From Clostridium estertheticum (lineage in GTDB: Bacteria > Bacillota > Clostridia > Clostridiales > Clostridiaceae), in assembly GCF_011065935.2 (NCBI RefSeq), contig NZ_JAAMNH020000001.1:2625001-2689000 (forward strand): a stretch of 64,000 nt of DNA, written 5' to 3'. The translations under genes were made by a program, and so were the position numbers. The notes under the pieces were generated by a model. It had not been told where the DNA came from and searched no databases. It worked only from the letters and a program-made list of their open reading frames with translations. This document shows positions 33,568 through 43,103 of the stretch, piece after piece (the stretch's first letter is position 1; each line of letters starts with the position of its first letter).

Positions 33568-34185
33568 TTAAACTTCTTTAACTATCTCATCGTAGCTTCT
33601 TCTATATGCTCTAGGGTAAAGTGTCTTAGTTTCATCTAAGTGTCCAAGTGCAATTAGCATTACAACTGTCTTATTTTCTTCAAGTCCAAATTCACGTCTA
33701 ACTCCTTCAAAATCCATGCCACTCATTGGATGAGAATCTACTCCAAAGCTCTTTGCTGCATACATTATAGACATTGCAAGAAGTCCTGCATTACTTTCAG
33801 CAAACTTTAATTTGTTTTCTTCTGTTGTTCCATATAAACTACGTGCAAAACCTTGAGTACCTGCTAATTTTTCTTTATCATTACCAAGCATTTTTAACAT
33901 ATCTTGCCATGTAGGATTTGATTCATCATATCCAGTTTTATTACCTACAATTATTAAAGTTACTGGAGCTTCTAATATCTTAGGTTGACTATTTGAAAGT
34001 TTGTGTAATCTCTCTTTAGCGTCCACTGTTTTTACTGCTATAATTTCCCAAGGCTGAAGATTAAATGCTGATGGAGCGAGTACTGCAAGGTTAATTATAT
34101 CTTTAAGTAATCCATCCTCCACTCCTTTATTTGTATCGAAAAAATTGATAGACCTTCTATCTTCATAGACTTGTTTTAAATTCAT
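33568..34185 (-). CDS. Nitroreductase-family FMN oxidoreductase
   Basis: 205-residue flavoprotein of the nitroreductase superfamily. FMN contacts are visible as RRSINFFD at the start, LAPSAFNLQPWEI (residues ~36-48) and the C-terminal LIALGHLDETKT...RRSYDEIV. MSIMYAAKSFGVDSHPMSGMD matches the conserved G..S.pm.G segment. Physiological substrate unknown (nitroaromatics, quinones or other). The ATG follows AAGGGGTGT. Single gene, convergent with hppA. Confidence 0.9.
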   Translation of the reverse strand: MNLKQVYEDRRSINFFDTNKGVEDGLLKDIINLAVLAPSAFNLQPWEIIAVKTVDAKERLHKLSNSQPKILEAPVTLIIVGNKTGYDESNPTWQDMLKMLGNDKEKLAGTQGFARSLYGTTEENKLKFAESNAGLLAMSIMYAAKSFGVDSHPMSGMDFEGVRREFGLEENKTVVMLIALGHLDETKTLYPRAYRRSYDEIVKEV

Positions 34186-34279
34186 TTAAATACACCCCTT
34201 TATCTCTTTTTATTATTTATAATTATTTATTACTAATAGCTACAAACTACTAATAATTATTATTTACTTTATAGTAGTA

Positions 34280-34308
34280 TAATAACAATAATTAACTAAT
34301 TATGTCAA
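34280..34308 (-). promoter_or_regulatory. Candidate promoter of the nitroreductase gene
   Basis: Minus strand TTGACA (34303-34308) and TTATTA (34280-34285), 17-bp spacing. A 7-bp inverted repeat, ACTACTA/TAGTAGT (34246-34252 and 34272-34278), covers the expected start of transcription and may be an operator. Confidence 0.4.
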
Positions 34309-34439
34309 GTAGTTATAAAAATTATTTTTACTTATTTAATAATATAACAAAGGTATTGAAAATAATTAGTCGAATTAGATATAATAAGTTATAAAATATT
34401 TTGTTTTTCAATAATTACAAGCATGAAAGGAACTTTTTT

Positions 34440-36467
34440 ATGAATAATAATGAAAATAAAAATAAATACATGGAAATAATGGAGATTGATCCATATCTCA
34501 GACCTTTTGAAAAGGATATTCAACTTAGAGGGTCAAATTATACATCGTGCAAAAAAAAATTGCTGGCTAATAATCAAAGTTTGCAGTCTTTTGCTAATGG
34601 AGACTTATTTTACGGGTTTCATCGTCTATCGGATGGTTGGATTTATAGAGAATGGGCTCCTAAGGCAGATGCTCTTTATTTAATTGGTGATTTTAATTAT
34701 TGGGATGCAAACGCACATCCATTACAAAAAAAAGAAAATGGTAATTGGGAGATATTTTTGCCGGGATTGCAAGCGCTGAGACATAAGTCTTATGTTAAGG
34801 TAAGAGTAGTAGCTAAAAATGTATCAAGAGATAGAATTCCACTTTATATTAAGCGAACTGTTCAAGACCCTGTTACTCATGATTTTGTAGGACAGATTTG
34901 GCAACCGGATTACGATTTTAATTGGCAGGATAGTGAGTTTCATGTTGATAATAATAAACCACTGTTTATATATGAGTCTCATGTAGGTATGGCGCAGGAA
35001 AAAGAAGGTATGGGAACTTTTAGTGAATTTACGGAAATTACACTTCCAAGGATAAAAGCTGCTGGCTATAATACAGTGCAGCTTATGGCTGTAATGCAAC
35101 ATCCTTATTATGCTTCCTTTGGTTATCAAGTATCTAATTTTTTTGCAGTTTCTTCCTGGTTCGGAACCCCTGAAGAGCTTAAAATATTAATTAATACTGC
35201 CCACCTTATGGGAATTGCTGTATTACTTGATTTAGTGCATTCTCATTCAAGTAAGAATATAGCAGAGGGTATTAATGAGTTTGATGGGACTGATTATCAA
35301 TTTTTTAATACTGGAACCTCCGGGAATCATTCCGCTTGGGGTACAAAACTTTTTAATTATGGAAAGCCAGAGGTTCTTCATTTTCTTTTGTCTAACATTA
35401 AGTTTTGGCTGGAGGAATATCATTTTGATGGTTATAGATTTGATGGTGTTTCCTCCATGTTATATCACCACCACGGACTTGGAGTAGCCTTTACAGATTA
35501 TAGTAAATACTTTAGTATGGATACAGATATAGAAGCAATAACTTACCTTCAATTTGCAAATGATTTAATTAGACAAGTGAAACCGAGTGCGGTAACTATT
35601 GCTGAGGATATGAGTGGAATGCCTGGAATGTGTTTGCCAGTAGACGTTGGTGGGTTGGGCTTTGACTATCGGTTGTCTATGGGAGTGCCTGATCTTTGGG
35701 TGAAAATACTTAAAGAGACACCGGATGAAAAATGGAGTATGAGTAAGCTTTGGCATGAATTGACTAGTAGACGACCTCACGAGAAGAATATAGGTTATTC
35801 TGAATCACATGATCAGGCACTTGTAGGTGACAAGACCTTAATGTTCCGTTTAGGAGACAAGGAAATGTATACTCATATGTCAAAAAATGATGACAATTTA
35901 ATAATAAGTAAAGCTATAGAATTGCTTAAATTAATTAGATTCATCACTATAACTTTAGGTGGTGAAGGCTATTTGAATTTCATGGGTAATGAATTTGGTC
36001 ACCCGGAATGGATCGACTTCCCAAGAGAAGGTAACCATTGGAGTTATCATTATGCAAGAAGACAATGGAGTCTAATGGAGGACAAAGAGCTTAAGTATGA
36101 ATATTTATTAAATTTTGATAAAGGTATGTTGAGTTTAGTAAAAACCTATAATGTTTTAAGCGCTTGTGATCTGCAAAACCTTTGGACTGATGAGCAGAAG
36201 AAACTGCTTGCTTTCAGAAAAGGTGAGCTGATATTTTTATTTAATTTTAATCATTGCGAATCTTTCTCTGAGTATGAACTTCCTACTCATGAAATGGGTG
36301 AATATAAAATTGTATTTAATAGCGATGAGCAAATATTTGGTGGGCAGGGTAGAATTTCAAGTAATTATATTTACCATGCAGAAACATTGAAGCATAAGGA
36401 AAATAAAACTGGAGTTATAATATACTCACCTAGTAGAACAGTACTAGTATTAAAGAAAGTGAGGTAA
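34440..36467 (+). CDS. glgB: 1,4-alpha-glucan branching enzyme, eukaryotic-type (GH13_8)
   Basis: 675 residues. An N-terminal carbohydrate-binding module (WIYREWAPKADALYLIGDFN) is followed by a GH13 barrel. Nucleophile region FDGYRFDGVSSMLYHHHGL, acid/base region TIAEDMSGMPG and the stabilising pair ESHDQALVGDKT match GH13 subfamily 8, the eukaryote/Bacteroides-like branching enzymes, rather than the usual bacterial GlgB. It makes alpha-1,6 branches in glycogen-like polymer. ATG 34440 is preferred over an upstream in-frame TTG since AAAGGAA is correctly spaced. No glgC, glgA or glgP is adjacent, so it stands outside a glycogen operon. Confidence 0.9.
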   Translation: MNNNENKNKYMEIMEIDPYLRPFEKDIQLRGSNYTSCKKKLLANNQSLQSFANGDLFYGFHRLSDGWIYREWAPKADALYLIGDFNYWDANAHPLQKKENGNWEIFLPGLQALRHKSYVKVRVVAKNVSRDRIPLYIKRTVQDPVTHDFVGQIWQPDYDFNWQDSEFHVDNNKPLFIYESHVGMAQEKEGMGTFSEFTEITLPRIKAAGYNTVQLMAVMQHPYYASFGYQVSNFFAVSSWFGTPEELKILINTAHLMGIAVLLDLVHSHSSKNIAEGINEFDGTDYQFFNTGTSGNHSAWGTKLFNYGKPEVLHFLLSNIKFWLEEYHFDGYRFDGVSSMLYHHHGLGVAFTDYSKYFSMDTDIEAITYLQFANDLIRQVKPSAVTIAEDMSGMPGMCLPVDVGGLGFDYRLSMGVPDLWVKILKETPDEKWSMSKLWHELTSRRPHEKNIGYSESHDQALVGDKTLMFRLGDKEMYTHMSKNDDNLIISKAIELLKLIRFITITLGGEGYLNFMGNEFGHPEWIDFPREGNHWSYHYARRQWSLMEDKELKYEYLLNFDKGMLSLVKTYNVLSACDLQNLWTDEQKKLLAFRKGELIFLFNFNHCESFSEYELPTHEMGEYKIVFNSDEQIFGGQGRISSNYIYHAETLKHKENKTGVIIYSPSRTVLVLKKVR

Positions 36468-36515
36468 TATTAACAATATATTTTAAATAGGAGTTTTCAC
36501 ATTGGAGGAGAGGGC

Positions 36516-36578
36516 ATGTTAAATCCGGGACAAATACTAGATGAAGGTAAGGGCAAGGATAAGATCTGTAAATGTTAA
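36516..36578 (+). other. 20-codon open frame with strong ribosome binding site, possible gene remnant
   Basis: ATG at 36516 follows TTGGAGGAGAGGGC. The peptide MLNPGQILDEGKGKDKICKC begins like the N-terminus of bacterial Ser/Thr kinases (MLNPGxxLDgrYkI) and then stops. It may be a truncated kinase gene or chance. Confidence 0.3.
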
Positions 36579-36596
36579 AAAATGAAGTCCCCATTA

Positions 36597-37307
36597 TTAC
36601 TTTATTAGCTCTTTAAATTCTATACTATCCTGTACATTATCAAAATCCTCTTCGTCTTTTGCTGTATTTTTAATAGTTGGGTTAATATCAATGGCTAGTT
36701 TTAAATATTTTATAGAGTTTTCAATATCACCTTTTCTTCCATAGATACTAGCTATACCATAATAACTCCATTCGAATTTTTCTACTTCTAAAGCACTTTT
36801 ATACCATTTGATAGCTTCATCATAATGTCCGTATAATTCATTAGCTAGTGCTTTATTAAATCTTGCATAACCATAATCAGGTTTCAGTTTTAAAGCTTGA
36901 TCAATTTGCTCTAAACCACTTTTGAAATTTCCACTGTAAGCTAGAGCAATTCCTTCCACGGCATATGCTTTATAAAAGTTAGAATCTTCTTTAAGTACCT
37001 TTCTCTCTGTTTCGATAGCTTGCACATATTTTTTTTTGAAAAACTCGTCGTAACCTATTTTCCATTTCTTTTCTAAGGCTTCTTGCTTTTGTTTTATCAC
37101 TTGCTGTTTTTTAATTTCAGCGTCTTGTATTTTATCATTTTTTATTTCTTCACTTTTACTAACGGTTACTTCAGCTTTATTGTTTGAAGGGGCTACAATA
37201 CTATTTTTTAAATTAATGTTTCTAATTGAAATAATAATCGCTAGGATTGCTATAATAATAGAAATTAGCACCTTGAATTTAAACCATTTTGCTTTCATAT
37301 TTTCCAC
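36597..37307 (-). CDS. Membrane-anchored TPR protein
   Basis: 236 residues: a short Lys-rich start, one membrane helix (VLISIIIAILAIIISI, about residues 8-25), a charged linker rich in Lys/Gln/Glu (~50-80), then four tetratricopeptide-type repeats (GYDEFFKKKYVQAIETER, YKAYAVEGIALAYSGNFKSG, YARFNKALANELYGHYDEAI, YYGIASIYGRKGDIENSI). TPRs usually mediate protein binding, here probably outside the membrane. AGGTGG precedes the ATG. It follows the polysaccharide deacetylase on the same strand (54 bp), so both may act in envelope metabolism. Confidence 0.8.
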   Translation of the reverse strand: MENMKAKWFKFKVLISIIIAILAIIISIRNINLKNSIVAPSNNKAEVTVSKSEEIKNDKIQDAEIKKQQVIKQKQEALEKKWKIGYDEFFKKKYVQAIETERKVLKEDSNFYKAYAVEGIALAYSGNFKSGLEQIDQALKLKPDYGYARFNKALANELYGHYDEAIKWYKSALEVEKFEWSYYGIASIYGRKGDIENSIKYLKLAIDINPTIKNTAKDEEDFDNVQDSIEFKELIK

Positions 37308-37361
37308 CTATTTCCTCATTATAAGGTTTTAAGGTAACACTTAAAACCCTATAAATAAATT

Positions 37362-38255
37362 TTATGGATTCAACTTTACTTTGAACTCATTAAAACTGAA
37401 ATTTGCATTAACAAAAATTCTGCCTAATGAATAAATATTATTGTTTTTATTTATCCAACTCATATCTGTTGAAAAAGCTAACTTATAACCGGATTCTTTT
37501 GCAGCTTTTATTGTGTCTTCCGTATATCCTCCATAAGGATATGCTAAGTAATTTATTTTTCTGTTTAATATTTTTTCTAATTTAGCTTTTGAAGAGGTCA
37601 TTGTTTTTATATTATCACTATAGGATATCTTATCTAAATGTTCATGGGCAACTGTGTGGCTTTCTATTCTTATATTGTTTGAATCTAGGAATTTTATTTC
37701 ATCAGATGTTAAAAAATCTTTCTCAGTATCTATGGCACCAGTAATTACAAACACAGTTGCTTTTAATCCTAATTCCTTTAATATAGGGTATGCATTAGTG
37801 TAGTTATCTTTATAGCCATCGTCAAAGGTTATGATTATGGGTTTATCAGGTATCATTTTACCTGTTTGCATATAACTATAAAGTTCATCCACAGTTAAAG
37901 TTGTATAATTATTATCTTTGAGATATTTCATTTGCATTCTAAAGTTTTCTTTGGAAAGTCTTAGAGAATTTCCTTTTTCATAACTAATAGAATGATACAT
38001 AAGTATTGGTATTTTACTATTATTCACCTTGAAAACAGATGATGATTTATAAATTTTTTCTTCGATTTTTAAATTATCATACACAGCCAATTTATCTGAG
38101 GGCTCTGGTGTCAATTTAATTTGTTCATTAATTACTTCCGGTATTTTTATTCCACTAGAAGATCTTAACCTATTAATCCCATAAGTTAGTCCTAAACACA
38201 ATATAAAGATTGCTATTGTTGTAATTATAATAAATGGGTTTTTACTTAATTTCAT
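37362..38255 (-). CDS. Polysaccharide deacetylase (NodB-type), membrane-anchored
   Basis: 297 residues: N-terminal anchor helix (FIIITTIAIFILCLGLTYG), a linker, then a complete NodB domain (~80-295). Catalytic motifs: TFDDGYKDNY (general-base Asp and metal Asp), SHTVAHEHL (metal His pair), LAYPYGGYTEDTIKA and a C-terminal KLAFSTD block. Likely removes acetyl groups from peptidoglycan or an exopolysaccharide (IcaB/PgaB-like arrangement IPILMYHSI). A second ATG 12 bases upstream has no ribosome binding site; GAGGTG serves ATG 38255. Probably cotranscribed with the TPR gene. Confidence 0.9.
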   Translation of the reverse strand: MKLSKNPFIIITTIAIFILCLGLTYGINRLRSSSGIKIPEVINEQIKLTPEPSDKLAVYDNLKIEEKIYKSSSVFKVNNSKIPILMYHSISYEKGNSLRLSKENFRMQMKYLKDNNYTTLTVDELYSYMQTGKMIPDKPIIITFDDGYKDNYTNAYPILKELGLKATVFVITGAIDTEKDFLTSDEIKFLDSNNIRIESHTVAHEHLDKISYSDNIKTMTSSKAKLEKILNRKINYLAYPYGGYTEDTIKAAKESGYKLAFSTDMSWINKNNNIYSLGRIFVNANFSFNEFKVKLNP

Positions 38256-38390
38256 AATACACCTCATTTTGTTATTCGTTTTTTAAATTATATCATAGAT
38301 ATACTTACATAATATCAATACAATTACACGATAGCAATATATTAACATCTTTTAAAGAAGTTATAGTATATAAAATAAGATATCATTTAT

Positions 38391-38998
38391 CAGTTAGCAA
38401 CCAGTAAGGATGGATTAACAAATGATGATGCCAAAAAAAATTGGAGACATATGGTTTAAATGCAATGAAGCCTAAAAAGAGCAATAGTGTGTTAAAACTT
38501 TTGCTCTCTCAGTTTAAAAGCCCAATCATATTAATTTTGTTTTTTGCTATTGGCTTATCTTTTTTTCTTAAAGATACTGTGGATGCATTAATTATATTAG
38601 CAATCGTACTAGGCAGCGGATTGCTTGGTTTTTGGCAAGAATATGGAACCAGTAACGCAGTGGAGAAACCTTTGGCCTTGGTGCAAATTAAGGCAACGGT
38701 GCTTCGTAATGGTTTATCCAAGGAAATAAGTGTGGAAGAAATCGTACCGGGAGATGTGGTTATATTAAAAGCAGGGGATATGGTACCTGGGGATTGCCTC
38801 ATCATAGAGTCCAATTCGCTATTTATAGAAGAAACTACTTTGACCGATGAAACCTACCCACTTGAAAAAGAGACAGGAATACTGGCAGTTGGATTGACAC
38901 CATACTACCTGCCATAATCAGTATAAATCTTGCTCATGGAGCAAATTGCAACTGCAGAAATTGCCAAAAAGCTTTTCTACAAAATAGTAAAGTATTGA
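38391..38998 (+). pseudogene. Internally deleted cation P-type ATPase gene
   Basis: Both ends of a Ca/Mg-type P-type ATPase survive but the middle is gone. GLTNDDAKK precedes an 8-A run that shifts frame; 9 A would restore it. ETYGLNAMKPKKSNSVLKL, the first two membrane helices and the actuator domain (EEIVPGDVVILKAGDMVPGD, TLTDET in place of TLTGES) follow. After LEKETG the sequence jumps to GLTPYYLP, then two in-frame TAA codons, then ATAEIAKKLFYKIVKY, the typical extreme C-terminus of this family. The phosphorylation (DKTGT) and nucleotide domains are absent, so it cannot work. No initiator is visible. Confidence 0.85.
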
Positions 38999-39012
38999 AA
39001 ATTAAAATTAGT

Positions 39013-39062
39013 TTCCAATTTATGAAAGGTAACTGTTACCTTTCATAAATTGGAATTTTTTT
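39013..39062. terminator. Strong hairpin terminator
   Basis: Perfect 21-bp inverted repeat (39013-39033 with 39035-39055), one-base centre, then seven T on the plus strand. Lies between the ATPase pseudogene and the convergent ABC exporter gene. Confidence 0.85.
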
Positions 39063-39095
39063 ATTGTTAAACAAATGGAGCGATAACTTTATATT

Positions 39096-40841
39096 TTACT
39101 TCCAAGTCAACTTTTCCAGTGCAATATGATTGCGATACCAAGCATCATTTTGTAAAAGCATCTCAGGAGACCCTGTATTTTTAATCATGCCATTTTCTAG
39201 AATAGCCACAGTACCTCCGGCAATCATTGATGATACGCGGTGAGTAATGGACAATATAGTGTGAGAATGGCTTGCCTTTTGCAATACAGCTATAAAATTT
39301 TCTTCTGTTATAGAATCAAGATTAGCAGTGATTTCATCAAGAAGTAAAATAGGTGGGTCAGTCACAATGGCTCTTGCAATAGCAAGGAGTTGCTTCTGTC
39401 CTTGTGAAAAAAGGGAATGGCTATTTACTTGTGTATCGATACCCATTTCTAAGCCGGCCACATAATCAGTTAGTCCCACAAATTCCAGAGCATTTTCAAT
39501 TTGCTCCTTTGTAATGCTTTCATCTTGAAGACTAATTTGCTCAGCCACTGTGCCGTCTATAATATGGAAGCCCTGATCAACATATCCGAATATTTTGCGC
39601 TTCTCGGAGTTAGCTATGTTATAAACATCAATTCCATTTATTGTGATATTTCCATCTGAAGGCTTTAAGAATCCCATAACCAACTTGAATAGTGTAGATT
39701 TTCCAACACCTGTTCTACCTACAAAGGTAACTTTTTCTTGAGGGTCTAAATCAAGAGAAATGTTTTGCAGAATATCAATACCTTCTTCATATTGAAAGGT
39801 TACATCATTAAAGGATAGTCTAATATCCTGGCGACTTGGAATAATATCCACTGCTTTAAGTTCATTGTTTTTACGTTGGTCCTCAGGCAAACTATAAAAA
39901 TCATTCACCCTATGAATACCAGATACTGCTTGTTGAATATTTTGAAGCTCCATACCCAGGTTTTCAATGGGTGCAAATAAATTTGAGATTAAGTCAATGG
40001 AGGCTGCAATCATGCCTAGGGATATACCAAAATAGTTCAGCCTCTTTGAGGATAATATCACAATAAACCCAATGACCATAGCACGGGTAAGTTGAATGAT
40101 GGGAGAAAATACAGAATCATAAAAATTTACTTTCTCCACGGTTTTGTAGTTATCTAGCAAATAGGAAATATAGTTTTCTTCCATGTAGCCCTCTTTACTG
40201 TAAGACTTAATCATCTGAACATTCTTCAAGCTTTCTGAAATGTGATTATTTACCTTGCCAACGTAAATTCGATTTTCTATTTGCGCCTTTAGCATTCTCT
40301 TTTGAAAAATCCGAGTAATTATATAAATGACAGGTAGCAGTATGAGAGTAACACCACCAAGTTTTGAGCTAAATAACCAGATTGAAATTACAATTCCAAA
40401 AATTTTGAGGCAGTCAACCATCATTCCAATAATACCGCTGGTAAATAGCGAGTTAATTGCATCCACATCATTAGTGAACCTTGAAACAATGGTGCCCGTT
40501 CCATTTTCGGAAAAGAACATAGCATTTGTTTTTTTTAGTTTTTCCATCATGTCCAAACGAATTTCACTGGTGATTTTTTGACCTAAAACTGTGAGTACAG
40601 CGTCTTTAACAAAATCAAATATACCAATAAATAATAGCACTGCAAGGTAGGTAATCCCTATAGGAAGTAGACCCTCATTGCTTTTGGGTACAAGGTTATG
40701 ATCAACAATATATTTCAAAAGTTGGGGAGGAATCAGGCTTGCTATAACAACACCACAAACAGCAAAGACCAATAATATATCAATTTTTATGTTTTTCCTA
40801 AGCACCACAATAATAGCGTTTTTTACGGAACTATTCCTCAT
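39096..40841 (-). CDS. ABC exporter half-transporter, catalytic subunit (second system)
   Basis: 581 residues: six membrane helices (~15-310) and an ATPase domain (~330-580). Walker A GRTGVGKST, Q-loop GYVDQGF, signature FSQGQKQLL, Walker B LLDEITANLD with catalytic Glu and switch ITHRVSSM are all present. The partner encoded just upstream has the degenerate site. A GTG 18 bases upstream is in frame, but GGGGGTG is well spaced for ATG 40841, which overlaps the previous gene by 11 bases. Drug or lipid efflux is likely; controlled by the MarR gene at the head of the operon. Confidence 0.9.
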   Translation of the reverse strand: MRNSSVKNAIIVVLRKNIKIDILLVFAVCGVVIASLIPPQLLKYIVDHNLVPKSNEGLLPIGITYLAVLLFIGIFDFVKDAVLTVLGQKITSEIRLDMMEKLKKTNAMFFSENGTGTIVSRFTNDVDAINSLFTSGIIGMMVDCLKIFGIVISIWLFSSKLGGVTLILLPVIYIITRIFQKRMLKAQIENRIYVGKVNNHISESLKNVQMIKSYSKEGYMEENYISYLLDNYKTVEKVNFYDSVFSPIIQLTRAMVIGFIVILSSKRLNYFGISLGMIAASIDLISNLFAPIENLGMELQNIQQAVSGIHRVNDFYSLPEDQRKNNELKAVDIIPSRQDIRLSFNDVTFQYEEGIDILQNISLDLDPQEKVTFVGRTGVGKSTLFKLVMGFLKPSDGNITINGIDVYNIANSEKRKIFGYVDQGFHIIDGTVAEQISLQDESITKEQIENALEFVGLTDYVAGLEMGIDTQVNSHSLFSQGQKQLLAIARAIVTDPPILLLDEITANLDSITEENFIAVLQKASHSHTILSITHRVSSMIAGGTVAILENGMIKNTGSPEMLLQNDAWYRNHIALEKLTWK

Positions 40842-42573
40842 AATTATCACCCCCAGCACATTGTAAATTAAATATTGCGCTATAAACCTCTGAACTTTTC
40901 ATAAGTTCATTATGTGTGCCATAATCTGTTGTTTTATCATTGTTCAAAAACACAATATGGTCCACCGTCTTAAAAATAGTTAAGCGGTGCGAGATTAATA
41001 TAATTAGACTGTCTTTATAATTACTTTTAAGCTTATCAATAATTTCTTCTTCTGTCTTCATATCAACTGCAGAAAAGGGGTCATCTAAAATTATGATTTT
41101 GCTTTTCCTTAAAAGCGTTCTTGCCAGGGATATTCTTGCCTGTTGACCGCCACTTAACTGGGTTCCACTGTTGCCAACCAATGTGTTTGCACCCTTTGGC
41201 ATTGATGCCAAATCAGTATCAAAGCGAACATCCACTAAAACAGAACTAATATCCTGGTGATTGCCAAGAGTAATATTGTTATAAATGCTATCGGAAAGTA
41301 ATTGAGGATTATGACCTTGGTATGAAATCATTTGACCTCTCTCATATTCAGAGTAGCTCTTAAGCTCCTTACCATCAATTTTTATACTTCCCAAATATGG
41401 ATACATTCCAAGTAGTGATAGTGCAAGTGTGGATTTTCCGGAGGCAATAGAACCAGTAATGCCTATAATTTCGCCTTGCATACCTTCGAAACAAATTTTC
41501 TGAATTATGTTCTCATTATCTTTAGAATAGCAAAAGCTAAGGTTATTTACTGAAAGTATTGTATTATCATTATCAATGCAACAAGTGGTAGCTTTGCTTT
41601 GGTATTCAGTAAGATAAGGTTTTATGCGTTTCCATGATATCTGTGATTTTTGAATTGAATTAAATAGTTTAGCTGCTTTACTTGCCTTATTTGCCATAGC
41701 GGCAAACATGATGAGATAGGTAGAAAAGTTACCTACAGTCCAGCCACCATTAATAACCTTCGAAGCTCCAAAGTAAATTACAATGATTATTCCAAACATG
41801 GCAATTACATTATAAATTGGCTGTAATGAATTTTCTAAGATATTGGCTTTAATTGCTTTGTTTTGCAAATCCCTAAGTTCAATATTATACCTGGTTAGAT
41901 TCTGATCCTCCATGCCATTTGCCCTATAGAGCATAGCATTCTCCACTGTGTCATAGGTAATATTGGCTACGCAGCTACTTTTGGCACGAAAGGCAATAGT
42001 GTACTTGTATATAACGCTTTTTAATTTTTCAGCCAGCACCATAGCAACAGGAATAAAAATACTGGATAGGATAGTTATTTTTATATCATAAAAAAGCATT
42101 GATATGAAATAAGAGGCCATTAGAACGCCTGTATCAAATATCTCTGTAGTGAATTTTCGCATACCCTCAACGCAGAGATCAACATCAGAGATAGCTCTAG
42201 TCATTAAATTACCCATATTTTCCTTATCTAACTCATGGGTGTCTTTGTGCATTATGTTATTGTATATCATAAGCCTCATGGTAGCGCTAGTACTATTGGC
42301 AAATCTTCTTATGTAGAAACGTTTAAAATAGCGCATTAATTGAATCATAGCTATAAGAAAAACAAAAGTAAAGGCTAGCATTACAACAGAGGATAAGCTA
42401 TTACCGTAAGTAATGGAATCAATCAACTTACCTTGATAAATAGGAGCTACAATAGACGAAATGTTAAAGGTTAAGCCAAATATCACAATACATCCCACAA
42501 CAAACTTGTCTTTTTTCCAATAGTTAATAATTTTGTTTGCCCCATATATGGGTTTAATCGTTAGCTTTGCCAT
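40831..42573 (-). CDS. ABC exporter half-transporter, degenerate-site subunit (second system)
   Basis: 580 residues with six membrane helices (~20-310) and an ATPase domain. Walker A is GSIASGKST, the signature LSGGQQAR is perfect, while the residue after Walker B is Asp (ILDDPFSAVD) in place of the catalytic Glu; switch His is kept (ISHRLTIF). Forms a heterodimer with the next gene product. ATG 42573 is chosen over ATG 42585 because AAGAGATG is better spaced. Its start overlaps the marR gene end, so the three genes are one operon. Confidence 0.9.
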   Translation of the reverse strand: MAKLTIKPIYGANKIINYWKKDKFVVGCIVIFGLTFNISSIVAPIYQGKLIDSITYGNSLSSVVMLAFTFVFLIAMIQLMRYFKRFYIRRFANSTSATMRLMIYNNIMHKDTHELDKENMGNLMTRAISDVDLCVEGMRKFTTEIFDTGVLMASYFISMLFYDIKITILSSIFIPVAMVLAEKLKSVIYKYTIAFRAKSSCVANITYDTVENAMLYRANGMEDQNLTRYNIELRDLQNKAIKANILENSLQPIYNVIAMFGIIIVIYFGASKVINGGWTVGNFSTYLIMFAAMANKASKAAKLFNSIQKSQISWKRIKPYLTEYQSKATTCCIDNDNTILSVNNLSFCYSKDNENIIQKICFEGMQGEIIGITGSIASGKSTLALSLLGMYPYLGSIKIDGKELKSYSEYERGQMISYQGHNPQLLSDSIYNNITLGNHQDISSVLVDVRFDTDLASMPKGANTLVGNSGTQLSGGQQARISLARTLLRKSKIIILDDPFSAVDMKTEEEIIDKLKSNYKDSLIILISHRLTIFKTVDHIVFLNNDKTTDYGTHNELMKSSEVYSAIFNLQCAGGDNYEE

Positions 42574-43033
42574 AAAAATTAACATCTCTTTTCTTTATAT
42601 TTATAAAGCCTTCTACACGTTCCTTTTTACTTTTTATATAAAGATCATTGAGCACCTTTAAAAATATCTTCTTTTCTTCCTCATTGATGTCTTCAAGGAG
42701 CCATTCATAGAAAAAGGATTCCACGGAAGAAGACTTATTTTTAACATGGATTGCCTTATCTGTTATAAAAAGATTTTTGGATCGCTTGTCATTTTCGTCT
42801 TGCAATCTATATAGATATCCCTTTTCTTCAAGGTTCGCAACCATTCGTGCCACCGCAGATTTATCAATATTTAAAAAGCTGCGCAAATTTTCTTGACTAA
42901 TGCCCGTATTTTTACTTATATAATGTAGACATTCATACTCAGAGGTTCCAATATTAGTCCCTTGCAGGCGCAAGCTTGCGTATCTATGTGATACACGACA
43001 AATTTTTGATATATGCCTTTTTGTTATATCCAT
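42554..43033 (-). CDS. MarR-family regulator of the second ABC exporter
   Basis: 159 residues. The winged helix is ISQENLRSFLNIDKSAVARMVANLEEKGYLYRLQDENDKRSKN (about 54-96). GAGGTG sits five bases before ATG. It is first gene of the operon with two half-transporters and overlaps the next coding region by 20 bases. Two palindromes cover its own promoter and start site (43048-43104), which strongly suggests autorepression relieved by a ligand. Confidence 0.93.
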   Translation of the reverse strand: MDITKRHISKICRVSHRYASLRLQGTNIGTSEYECLHYISKNTGISQENLRSFLNIDKSAVARMVANLEEKGYLYRLQDENDKRSKNLFITDKAIHVKNKSSSVESFFYEWLLEDINEEEKKIFLKVLNDLYIKSKKERVEGFINIKKRDVNFYGKAND

Positions 43034-43047
43034 AATTTCACCTCACT

Positions 43048-43073
43048 AATTTAGTTGATGTATCAACTAAATT
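43048..43073. promoter_or_regulatory. MarR operator 1
   Basis: Perfect 12-bp arms AATTTAGTTGAT and ATCAACTAAATT around GT. It lies just downstream of the -10 box, between promoter and ribosome binding site, and matches the TTGAT..ATCAA type of site bound by MarR proteins. Confidence 0.8.
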
Positions 43074-43074
43074 A

Positions 43075-43103
43075 AGAATAACAAAATATGGTTGATATGT
43101 CAA
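43075..43103 (-). promoter_or_regulatory. Promoter of the marR-ABC exporter operon (second system)
   Basis: Minus strand TTGACA (43098-43103) and TATTCT (43075-43080), 17-bp spacing. Confidence 0.75.
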
